From positions 1 to 15,444 of the forward strand of contig JAITNU010000147.1 of assembly GCA_031290325.1 (NCBI GenBank): a stretch of DNA of 15,444 nt, given 5' to 3'. This document shows positions 6,961 to 13,793 of this stretch, in pieces. The notes below the pieces were generated by a model. That model was not told the origin of the DNA and ran no database searches. It saw nothing but the letters and a program-made list of their open reading frames with translations. The DNA is from Treponema sp. GTDB taxonomy: Bacteria > Spirochaetota > Spirochaetia > Treponematales > Breznakiellaceae. The first letter of the stretch is position 1; each line of letters begins with the position of its first letter. A program made the translations under genes and the position numbers.

Positions 6961-7764
6961 GTGGATTTGGAAGAAAAGCTGTCCATCCTCACAGGGGCAG
7001 CACAGTACGACGCAGCCGGTGCCACAGGTGGAACCGGGATAACGGATGGCCATTGCGTCAAGCTCTTGAAGGTGCTCTATTCCAATGTATGCCGCTTTGA
7101 CTGCGCCTATTGCGTGAACCGCGCTTCGGCAGATATCAGGCATCCTTCACCACCACGGAACTCGTGGAACTGACCGGTGCATTGTACCGGCGAAACCGTA
7201 TCAAAGGCTTGTTCCTGTCATCGGGGATCTTTGCGGACCCCGACGTGGTCATGGAAAAACTCATCGAAACCGCGAAGCGGCTGCGGACTGAGGCGGGGTT
7301 CGGTGGTTATATTCACCTTAAAATCATCCCTGGAAGCGGGGAACGCTCCATTCAGGAGGCCGGGACTGGATCGTCTGAGCGCCAACATCGAGCTTCCCAC
7401 CGATAAAAGCCTGCAAACCCTCGCGCCTCAGAAGTCAGGCAGGCTGATCTTTGGGGCTATGTAGGAGGTGTTCCAAAGGAGTATCCAGTACGGGGAGGAG
7501 GCGGATCAAATCCACCCCGGTCTTTGCCCCCGCAGGTCAGAGTACCCAGCTCATTGTGGAGGCATCCGGGGCAAAAACGGCGCGGCGTATCATTGCGGCG
7601 TTCCCGCTCCCTTTCCTTTGACAGCCTCCGCAGGCATCCTCAAAAGGGCGCGGTACTTCATCACCCTGGCAGGTTCCGCTCTGGACCGGCCCGATGATCC
7701 TGAGCGGATCCGCAGCGGCCTTGCGGATCAGGAGGGATTGCAGCTTCCGCTTTTTGAGTTTTAG
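6961..7764 (+). pseudogene. Decayed radical SAM gene of the UDG-linked DNA modification/repair type
   Basis: Remnant of the 'putative DNA modification/repair radical SAM' family that normally precedes a uracil-DNA-glycosylase-like partner. It begins at GTG 6961 (MDLEEKLSILTGAAQYD) and keeps the iron-sulphur motif C-RFD-C-AY-C at about 7090-7113. Near 7140 the frame shifts by one base to SFTTTELVELTGALYRR and YIHLKIIPG. Near 7350-7365 it shifts back to DRLSANIELPTDKSLQTLAP and meets TAG at 7462. Another frame carries TPVFAPAGQSTQLIVEA (from 7511), then a further shift gives the C-terminus ILKRARYFITL...QLPLFEF ending at 7764. About 268 codons remain against roughly 400 in the family as I recall it, so internal deletions are also present. 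No partner gene follows. It starts 9 nt after the GH105 stop. Confidence 0.85.
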
Positions 7765-7858
7765 GAGCTTATGGTAAAGCCCGTCTCCAGGGGGTGGACA
7801 CATGAAGCGTATTTGGCTATAGTTGGCAGAGAGATTTGATTACAGGAGTTTTCTTATT

Positions 7859-8305
7859 ATGGAAGAAAAGAATGTTCTTGTTGAATGGGAAGATCGGTAT
7901 TCGGTGGGTATTCCGTTCATTGATGATCAGCATAAAGAACTTATCAAGATGACGAATACCTTGTATGAGGGCTGTCTGCAGGGAGATGAGGCGGCAAAGG
8001 CTTATTTTAAGGAGACGATCCGTGGCGCGGTGGACTATGTCAAGTATCACTTTGCGGCGGAAGAACAGATCCTGGAAAAAATTAAGTATCCTGGACTCCC
8101 AAAGCATAAGGAGCAGCATGAAACGTTTGTAAAACAGGTCCTTCGGGATGTTCAAAGTTTTGAAAGCGGTAAGAGCTTTGTTCCCAATGTCTTTGTCCGT
8201 TATTTGAAGGATTGGGTATTAACCCACATTGCCGTATCCGACAAAATGTACAGTGAATATATCCAGAATATGAAGAAAAAGGCTGGCAATAAAGCACAGG
8301 CCTGA
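7859..8305 (+). CDS. Bacteriohemerythrin
   Basis: Single-domain non-haem diiron oxygen-binding protein of 148 residues, cytoplasmic, four-helix bundle. All seven ligands are visible with family spacing: His25 (DDQHKEL), His64 and Glu68 (HFAAE), His83 and His87 (HKEQH), and His123 and Asp128 (HIAVSD). The likely role in an anaerobe or microaerophile is oxygen binding, storage or sensing; no partner domain is fused. The start ATG at 7859 follows AGGAG with 10 nt spacing; an upstream in-frame start at 7823 would add 12 poorly conserved residues and has a worse context. It stands alone between the radical SAM pseudogene and the phosphofructokinase promoter, so it is probably a single-gene unit. 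Confidence 0.95.
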   Translation: MEEKNVLVEWEDRYSVGIPFIDDQHKELIKMTNTLYEGCLQGDEAAKAYFKETIRGAVDYVKYHFAAEEQILEKIKYPGLPKHKEQHETFVKQVLRDVQSFESGKSFVPNVFVRYLKDWVLTHIAVSDKMYSEYIQNMKKKAGNKAQA

Positions 8306-8347
8306 AATCAGCCTTTGGACAGGGGCGGGGATTTTCTGTTTCGGTAA

Positions 8348-8411
8348 CTGGTATACCTCTAAGACCCCGCTCAGGGAGTGGTCCTGTGTAGGAGAGTAGC
8401 GATTATACCAG
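8348..8411 (+). other. Nested inverted repeats upstream of the phosphofructokinase promoter
   Basis: CTGGTATA at 8348-8355 is the exact reverse complement of TATACCAG at 8404-8411. Inside it, 8363-8383 can form a hairpin of eight pairs: GA/TC at the base, a two-base bulge, then CCGCTC with GAGTGG (one G-U pair) around an AGG loop. CTCT at 8357-8360 can also pair with AGAG at 8393-8396. No T-run follows, so it is not an ordinary terminator. It ends 6 nt before the -35 box at 8418, so it could be a structured 3' end of the hemerythrin transcript, an operator, or a small structured RNA. Confidence 0.45.
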
Positions 8412-8417
8412 AGTGGG

Positions 8418-8447
8418 TTGATCGTCAAAGGGTGAAGGTCGTATAAT
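8418..8447 (+). promoter_or_regulatory. Sigma70-type promoter for the pfk operon
   Basis: TTGATC at 8418-8423 and a perfect TATAAT at 8442-8447 with an 18-nt spacer. The expected transcription start, near 8454, falls just before the AAGGAG ribosome binding site (8455-8460), giving a leader of only about 15 nt before the ATG at 8469. This is the clearest promoter in the window and probably serves pfk and, by read-through, the LarA-like and rhamnose genes. Confidence 0.7.
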
Positions 8448-8468
8448 GTAAGAAAAGGAGAGTTATCT

Positions 8469-9803
8469 ATGAGTGAAACCTTTGATTTTACTATTGAAGA
8501 ATTGGGGAAACGCAATATTAAATCGCCTATCGTCATGTCGAATATTGAGGGTGATTTCATTGCGAATTATGTTACCGACAATCAGTTTATCCGGTTGGAT
8601 GTGGACGTGATCTTAGGGGCACAGCCTTCGCTTGAACGGAGCCAGGTTTTTGAATGTGCCGGCCCGCGGGAGATGATCTACTTTATGCCGGCCCATGTTC
8701 ACGCGGGTATCGTGAGCTGCGGCGGTCTCTGTCCGGGGATCAATGACGTGATTCGGGCTATAGTCCGCTGCTTGTGGTACCGGTACGGGGTACGCCGGAT
8801 TTCCGGAATCCGCTACGGGTATAAGGGGTTTCTCCCGGATTATCAGTACGGCACCAAAACATTAACCCCGGATAGCGTGGATGATATCCATAAACTGGGG
8901 GGTACTTTCTTGGGCAGCGCCCGGGGGGGCGGCAAGGAAGTCAGCTTCATTGTGGATGCTATGGAGCAGCTCAACCTGAATATGCTCTTTACCATCGGCG
9001 GGGATGGAACGCAGCGGGGATCGCTGGATATTGCCGAAGAAATCGGAAGAAGACAGCTTAAAATCGCCATGGTGGGGATACCCAAGACCGTGGATAATGA
9101 TCTGTCTTTCATACAAAAATCCTTTGGTTTTGATACAGCAGTGGCCAAGGCCGTGGAAGTGGTAACCGCAGCCCACATGGAGGCCAGTTCCCAGATCAAC
9201 GGTATTGGCCTGGTCAAGCTAATGGGCCGGGAATCGGGCTTTATCGCAGCTCATACAGCCCTGGCAAGCCACGAGGTCAACTTCGTGCTCATCCCTGAAG
9301 TTCCCTTTAACCTTGAAGGGTATAACGGCTTCCTGCATCACCTGGAAGAGCGGCTTAAGAACCGCAAACACGCGGTTATCGTGGTGGCCGAAGGGGCCAT
9401 GCAAGATCAATTGGTCACTGATGTGAAAACCGATGCCAGTGGGAATCTCAAGATGGTGGATGTGGGAACCTACCTGCGGGATCGGATTCAACAGTACTTT
9501 GACGAAAAGAAGCTCGAGATTAACCTGAAATACATTGATCCCAGCTACCAGATCCGGTCGGCACCTGCAGCGCCTAGTGATTCTATTTACTGTGAGCGCC
9601 TGGGTAACGCGGCAGCCCATGCTGCAATGGCGGGAAAGACCAAGGTCATCATCGGCCTGGTGCACAATGAGTTTGTCCACCTGCCCATGAAGGCGGTGGT
9701 TTCCCGGCGCAACCATGTGGACCCCGAAGGTAATCTCTGGCGGGATACCCTGGACGCGACCCATCAGCCGGTACTCATGGTGAACCAGTTTGAGAGTAAG
9801 TAG
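8469..9803 (+). CDS. pfkA: 6-phosphofructokinase, long plant/spirochaete-type
   Basis: Cytoplasmic enzyme of 444 residues that phosphorylates fructose 6-phosphate at C1. Motifs in order: GGLCPGINDVIR (85-96), the nucleotide loop IGGDGTQRGS (176-185), GIPKTVDNDLSF (203-214) and LVKLMGRESGF (248-258). Gly180 in GGDG is the residue associated with ATP use (pyrophosphate enzymes have Asp there), while Lys206 in PKTVDND is the residue typical of the pyrophosphate and trypanosome/plant-type lineage. This Gly/Lys combination fits the ATP-dependent long PFK clade, so ATP use is predicted but not certain. The length matches the roughly 450-residue spirochaete PFKs. The start has AAGGAG with 8 nt spacing. 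The LarA-like gene begins 34 nt after its stop, so they are probably cotranscribed. Confidence 0.93.
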   Translation: MSETFDFTIEELGKRNIKSPIVMSNIEGDFIANYVTDNQFIRLDVDVILGAQPSLERSQVFECAGPREMIYFMPAHVHAGIVSCGGLCPGINDVIRAIVRCLWYRYGVRRISGIRYGYKGFLPDYQYGTKTLTPDSVDDIHKLGGTFLGSARGGGKEVSFIVDAMEQLNLNMLFTIGGDGTQRGSLDIAEEIGRRQLKIAMVGIPKTVDNDLSFIQKSFGFDTAVAKAVEVVTAAHMEASSQINGIGLVKLMGRESGFIAAHTALASHEVNFVLIPEVPFNLEGYNGFLHHLEERLKNRKHAVIVVAEGAMQDQLVTDVKTDASGNLKMVDVGTYLRDRIQQYFDEKKLEINLKYIDPSYQIRSAPAAPSDSIYCERLGNAAAHAAMAGKTKVIIGLVHNEFVHLPMKAVVSRRNHVDPEGNLWRDTLDATHQPVLMVNQFESK

Positions 9804-9837
9804 TAAACAGTAACGCTAAAATCGGTCAGGAGGATGT

Positions 9838-11172
9838 ATGACGACCTATATTGCCAAGGGCGGTGCCTTGTTGGATCTTTCGGATGAGGAAATTGATGAC
9901 CTTTTTTCTCAGGCTTTATCACAGGCGTTGGTGGATCTGAAAGAAGCCGGACCGGTCATCATCCTCCCGCCGGATGTAACGCGGTTTCATTCCCGAGGGG
10001 GGTATCTTACGGACCTTGCCTGCCGGGAACTCACTACCGGGCAAGATCGCCTGGGGGCGGTGATGCCCGCCCTGGGGACCCACATGGTCCTGACCCAGGC
10101 AGAACGCAGCCGGATGTTCCCCGGAACCCCGCCGGACAAATTCCGGCCTCATGATTGGCGTAACGATGTGGTGGAACTGGGCCGCCTTGAGGCGGACTGG
10201 ATAGACCGCGCCTCGGAAGGGGCTGTCCGCTACGACTGGCCCGTGCAGGTGAATAAGCTACTTCGGGATGGGGGCTTCTCCCTGATCCTTTCCATTGGTC
10301 AGGTGGTACCCCACGAGGTGGTGGGCATGGCCAATCACGGGAAGAACCTCTTTGTGGGAACCGGTGGTAAAGAAGCTATTGACAAGAGCCATTTTCTGGG
10401 GGCCTCTTATGGGATGGAACGGATGATGGGCCGGACCGATACGCCGGTGCGGGCCTTGTTTGATGAGGGGCTTCGCCGTTTCGGGAACAAGCTGCCCCCT
10501 ATCCTCTGGGTCTTGACCGTGGTGGGCGCTCGCGATGATGGAGAAGCTACGGCAGCAGGTAAACCGCGGGGGTCCCTCGCGGTGCGGGGACTCTTTATCG
10601 GTTTTGGCCGGGAGTGTTTTGAACAAGCCGCTGCCCTTGCACGGGAAGTCAATGTGGATCTCATGGATGAACCGATCAAGAAGGCGGTGGTGTACCTGGA
10701 ACCAGAGGAATTCCGAACCACCTGGCTGGGGAACAAGGCCATTTACCGGACCCGTATGGCCATGGCCGACGGCGGGGAACTCCTGATCCTCGCCCCGGGC
10801 CTGGAGCGTTTCGGCGAAGATCCGGGGAACGATGCCCTCATCCGCAAGCACGGGTACCGGCCTGCCCAGGTGATCCAGGACAAAGTAACCCAGGACCCGG
10901 AACTCGCGGCAAGCCTCAGCGCCGCAGCCCACCTGATCCACGGTTCCAGCGAAGGCCGTTTCACGGTCCGCTACTGTCCCGGTCCGGGCATCAGCCGTGA
11001 CGAGATAGAATCTGTCGGCTATGCATGGGGGGACCTGAAGACGGCGCTGGCCCGTTATGATAGTAGGTCCCTGGGGCTTGGATGGAACACGCTGGCTGAT
11101 GGGGAGCGGTTTTTCTTTGTCCCCAATCCCGCCCTGGGCCTGTGGGCCGAGAAGACCCGGTTCAAACCGTAG
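9838..11172 (+). CDS. LarA-like nickel-pincer racemase/epimerase (DUF2088/Lar_N)
   Basis: A 444-residue cytoplasmic protein of the lactate racemase (LarA) superfamily. LarA carries a covalently bound nickel-pincer nucleotide and interconverts 2-hydroxyacid epimers by hydride transfer. Residues expected for this chemistry are present: PDVTR (Asp46, Arg49), GTH (His82), VPHEV (His159), NHGK (Lys169) and KSH (His185). The spacing His159-10-Lys169-16-His185 equals that of L. plantarum LarA His174/Lys184/His200. The substrate cannot be read from sequence; homologues include lactate racemase and sugar-acid (D-mannonate) epimerases. It lies between pfk and the rhamnose genes, which suggests either L-lactate produced from rhamnose-derived L-lactaldehyde or a sugar acid. 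The start at 9838 follows AGGAGG by 4 nt. The cofactor genes larB, larC and larE are not in the window. Confidence 0.88.
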   Translation: MTTYIAKGGALLDLSDEEIDDLFSQALSQALVDLKEAGPVIILPPDVTRFHSRGGYLTDLACRELTTGQDRLGAVMPALGTHMVLTQAERSRMFPGTPPDKFRPHDWRNDVVELGRLEADWIDRASEGAVRYDWPVQVNKLLRDGGFSLILSIGQVVPHEVVGMANHGKNLFVGTGGKEAIDKSHFLGASYGMERMMGRTDTPVRALFDEGLRRFGNKLPPILWVLTVVGARDDGEATAAGKPRGSLAVRGLFIGFGRECFEQAAALAREVNVDLMDEPIKKAVVYLEPEEFRTTWLGNKAIYRTRMAMADGGELLILAPGLERFGEDPGNDALIRKHGYRPAQVIQDKVTQDPELAASLSAAAHLIHGSSEGRFTVRYCPGPGISRDEIESVGYAWGDLKTALARYDSRSLGLGWNTLADGERFFFVPNPALGLWAEKTRFKP

Positions 11173-11196
11173 CATCCCGTTTTTTTCCATTTCTTC

Positions 11197-11212
11197 AATA
11201 GAAAAGTCTATT
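11197..11212 (+). promoter_or_regulatory. Inverted repeat upstream of the aldolase gene (possible operator)
   Basis: AATAGA at 11197-11202 and TCTATT at 11207-11212 are exact reverse complements separated by four bases. The second arm overlaps the -35-like hexamer at 11211, a position suited to a repressor or activator site for the rhamnose genes. The arms are short and AT-rich, so chance is possible. Confidence 0.3.
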
Positions 11213-11239
11213 CACGGAAGTATCGAGGTAGTTTAAAAT
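11211..11239 (+). promoter_or_regulatory. Possible promoter directly before the aldolase start
   Basis: TTCACG at 11211-11216 and TAAAAT at 11234-11239 are separated by exactly 17 nt. Transcription would begin at about the ATG at 11246. The ATG also lacks a properly spaced Shine-Dalgarno sequence (the nearest GAGG is 17 nt upstream), so this promoter would give a leaderless or nearly leaderless message. Confidence 0.35.
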
Positions 11240-11245
11240 ATTTTT

Positions 11246-12391
11246 ATGAGTATTGATGAACTGACTATCTTATCGCGGTATTATGGTGCAGATCCAGAGT
11301 ACGTTATTGCCGGCGGCGGCAATACTTCGTTTAAGGACGCTTCCACCCTCTATATTAAAGGTTCCGGGACCGCCCTGGTGGATATTCAGCCCCAGGGTTT
11401 TGTCCGCATGGACCGGCAGGCATTGGGGCGGATCTGGGAAAAGACCTATCCTGTTGATGCTGATGAACGGGAACAGGCAGTACTTGCGGATATGATGGAG
11501 GCACGGAAACCGGGGGAAGCACAGAAACGACCCAGCGTGGAGACCCTTCTCCATGACCTGCTGCCCTTTGCTTATGTGGTGCATACCCACCCGGCGCTGG
11601 TAAACGGGCTTACCTGTTCTCGGCAGGGGAAAGGGGCGGCAAAAGCACTGTTCGGCGATGAAGCTATCTGGATCGAGTCCACCAACCCTGGTTACATCCT
11701 CTCAGGAAAGGTAAAAGCCGCGATGGAAGCTCATCGCATGCGTACCGGTAAGAACGCCCAGATCATCCTGCTCCAGAACCACGGGGTTTTTGTCAGCGCC
11801 GATGATGTGGAGGGCATTAAAGCGATCTACCGGCGTATCATGGATGCGCTGAGGCAAAAAATAAAACGCCAGGCCGATTTTTCCGATGCAGTTACCTCAA
11901 AGGGGAGGTCCCAGGAAATCGCCCTGGCCCTGGCACAGCAGGGACAAGCCACTACGGTTCTATTCCAGTGGAATCGTGAAATCGCCACGCTGGTGAAAGA
12001 CCAGGCCGCGTTTTATCCGGTTTCTTCGGCTTTTACCCCGGATCATATCGTCTATGCCGGTAGTGATCCCCTCTTTATCGAAACCCTGCCAGATGATCCT
12101 GAGCGCATACCAACGCTTATCCAGGAGGCGGTGAAGGCTCATATTGAAACCACTCGTATGCCGAAAATCGTTGCGGTTCAGGAGCTGGGCGTTTTCGGTA
12201 TCGGCACTGGAGAACAAGCGGCTGCCCGTGCGCTGGAACTGTTTCAGGATACGATCAAGGTGGCGGTCTATACCGAAAGTTTTGGCGGTCCTGAGTTTAT
12301 GACCCAGGATAAGATTGATTTTATCAACAACTGGGAAGTGGAACGCTACCGTACCCGTGTTTCCACCGAAGCAGATCAGGGTAGTAAATAA
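11246..12391 (+). CDS. Rhamnulose-1-phosphate aldolase, class II aldolase/adducin family, single-domain
   Basis: Predicted zinc-dependent cytoplasmic aldolase of 381 residues that splits L-rhamnulose 1-phosphate into DHAP and L-lactaldehyde. Motifs: GGGNTS (23-28) and IKGSG (37-41) for phosphate binding, Glu100 in PSVET as the likely catalytic acid, His113 and His115 (HTHP) and His179 (QNHG) as metal ligands. It resembles the aldolase half of the fused RhaE-type aldolase/short-chain dehydrogenase (about 690 residues) but stops after EVERYR with a short polar tail, so the dehydrogenase half that would oxidise lactaldehyde is absent. RhaA follows 17 nt downstream. L-fuculose-type aldolase activity is an alternative, but the RhaA neighbour favours rhamnulose. 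The start ATG at 11246 has no good ribosome binding site. Confidence 0.9.
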   Translation: MSIDELTILSRYYGADPEYVIAGGGNTSFKDASTLYIKGSGTALVDIQPQGFVRMDRQALGRIWEKTYPVDADEREQAVLADMMEARKPGEAQKRPSVETLLHDLLPFAYVVHTHPALVNGLTCSRQGKGAAKALFGDEAIWIESTNPGYILSGKVKAAMEAHRMRTGKNAQIILLQNHGVFVSADDVEGIKAIYRRIMDALRQKIKRQADFSDAVTSKGRSQEIALALAQQGQATTVLFQWNREIATLVKDQAAFYPVSSAFTPDHIVYAGSDPLFIETLPDDPERIPTLIQEAVKAHIETTRMPKIVAVQELGVFGIGTGEQAAARALELFQDTIKVAVYTESFGGPEFMTQDKIDFINNWEVERYRTRVSTEADQGSK

Positions 12392-12408
12392 ACAAGCAGG
12401 AGCAACGT

Positions 12409-13683
12409 ATGAAACCTTATGGAAATACCGAAGCGGTTGAACAGGCATATAGCCTGGCAAAAGTGGTTTATGCGAACCTGGGTATCAACACCGATAGGGC
12501 TATCCAGGCCGCGGTGGATATCCCCATTTCCATTAATTGTTGGCAGGGGGATGATGTAACCGGCTTTGAGGGAGCCGCAGGCTTATCCGGCGGCGGCATT
12601 CTTGCCACCGGCAACTATCCGGGGCGTGCCCGTAATGGGGATGAACTGCGGGCCGACGCGGAGTTTGCCTTCTCCCTCATTCCAGGGAAAAAGCGCTTTA
12701 ACCTTCACACCCTCTATGCTGAAACCGGTGATAAAAAGGTGAACCGGGACGAACTTGAGCCTGAGCATTTCAAACGCTGGATGACCTGGTCAAAGGAGCG
12801 GAACATCCCCCTGGATTTTAACCCTTCCTTCTTTTCCCATCCTCTGGCCGAATCGGGGTATACCCTGGCAAACGGGGACCCCAAGGTAAGGGACTTCTGG
12901 ACACGCCACGCCATCGCGTCTCGGCGTATCGCCGCTGCTTTTGGGGCCAACCAGGCTTGCCCGGCGGTGAACAATATATGGATCCCCGATGGCTCCAAGG
13001 ATATGCCTGCGGATCGGCTATCCCCACGAATGCGGCTGCGGGAGGCTTTGGACGCAATACTGGCGGTTCCCCTGGAACCACAGACGATTATTGACGCAGT
13101 AGAAAGCAAGCTCTTCGGCATCGGGAGTGAAGCCTATGTGGTTGGTTCCCATGAGTTTTACCTGGGCTATGCCGCTGCCAAACAGATACACCTCTGCCTG
13201 GACATGGGACACTTTCATCCCACCGAAACCATCGCGGACAAAATCTCAGCGGCGCTACTCTTTGTGCCGGGCTTGCTCATGCATTTCAGCCGGGGACTCC
13301 GCTGGGATTCCGATCATGTAGCCATCTATTCCGATGAGCTACGGGATGTGTGCCGGGAGCTTACCCGGCAGCGGATCTTTGATCGTATCAACGTTGCCCT
13401 GGACTTCTTCGACGCCTCGATAAACCGCATTGCCGCCTGGACCATCGGCACCCGGAGCCTGCGCAAGGCCCTGCTGGAATCCTTTTTGGAACCCACCAGT
13501 CTGCTCCTTGAAGCGGAACGGGCCGGTAAATACCACGAACGCCTTGCCCTCATGGAAGCATTTAAAACCCTGCCCTTTTCCGCAGTCTGGGACAAACTGT
13601 GCCTTGAGGCGGCAGTACCTATCGGTCCTGATTGGCTGACCCGTGTTAATGAGTATGAGGAACAGGTGCTGGTAAAGCGGTAG
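12409..13683 (+). CDS. rhaA: L-rhamnose isomerase
   Basis: Converts L-rhamnose to L-rhamnulose in the cytoplasm; 424 residues, close to the 419 of E. coli RhaA. WQGDDVTGFEG (45-55) marks the family. Metal ligands Glu232, Asp265, His292 and Asp332 lie at a constant offset of two from E. coli Glu234, Asp267, His294 and Asp334, and the second-site residues His268, Asp300 and Asp302 (LDMGHFH; RWDSDH) are also present. The start ATG follows AGGAG with 6 nt spacing, 17 nt after the aldolase stop, so the two genes are cotranscribed. No rhamnulokinase lies between or beside them, so the pathway's second step must be encoded elsewhere. This is the last host gene before the phage-type genes. Confidence 0.96.
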   Translation: MKPYGNTEAVEQAYSLAKVVYANLGINTDRAIQAAVDIPISINCWQGDDVTGFEGAAGLSGGGILATGNYPGRARNGDELRADAEFAFSLIPGKKRFNLHTLYAETGDKKVNRDELEPEHFKRWMTWSKERNIPLDFNPSFFSHPLAESGYTLANGDPKVRDFWTRHAIASRRIAAAFGANQACPAVNNIWIPDGSKDMPADRLSPRMRLREALDAILAVPLEPQTIIDAVESKLFGIGSEAYVVGSHEFYLGYAAAKQIHLCLDMGHFHPTETIADKISAALLFVPGLLMHFSRGLRWDSDHVAIYSDELRDVCRELTRQRIFDRINVALDFFDASINRIAAWTIGTRSLRKALLESFLEPTSLLLEAERAGKYHERLALMEAFKTLPFSAVWDKLCLEAAVPIGPDWLTRVNEYEEQVLVKR

Positions 13684-13743
13684 GTATACTGGGACTGCAC
13701 GTAGTATCCAGTCAAGAACTAACGGGTGATTCGGAATTTAACT

Positions 13744-13788
13744 ACGAACGTCATGAACTTTTTATTCGAAATGTTCGTGTCATTCGTG
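13744..13788 (+). repeat. Short AT-rich repeat block at the rhaA/phage junction
   Basis: The 110-nt gap after rhaA holds ACGAAC (13744-13749) inversely repeated as GTTCGT (13773-13778), and a direct repeat TTCGTG at 13774-13779 and 13783-13788 with a 9-nt period. 'TTCGTGTCATTCGTGG'-like strings occur as dispersed intergenic repeats in various bacteria as I recall, so this may be a host interspersed repeat at the edge of the phage block, but only one copy is visible here. Confidence 0.35.
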
Positions 13789-13793
13789 GTTGA

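Noticed and set aside
7771..7839. 22-codon frame with a close AGGAG after the radical SAM remnant
   Set aside because: It does not resemble the glycosylase partner expected there and is too short to support as a gene.
8278..8316. AAAGGCTG / CAGCCTTT inverted repeat around the hemerythrin stop codon
   Set aside because: The 8-bp arms match exactly, but the loop is 23 nt, part of the stem is coding, and no T-run follows; too weak to call a terminator.
9219..9764. 181-codon minus-strand frame opposite the phosphofructokinase gene
   Set aside because: It is antisense to conserved PFK sequence and shows no recognisable protein features.
11158..11187. Possible terminator after the LarA-like gene: CGGTT-CA-AACCG followed by a T7 run
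   Set aside because: A two-base loop cannot form in a stem of that length, and ten unpaired bases separate the stem from the T-run.
10258..11190. 310-codon open frame on the minus strand opposite the LarA-like gene
   Set aside because: It is antisense to a gene with clear family motifs, has no ribosome binding site, and its composition is that of a shadow frame in GC-biased codons.
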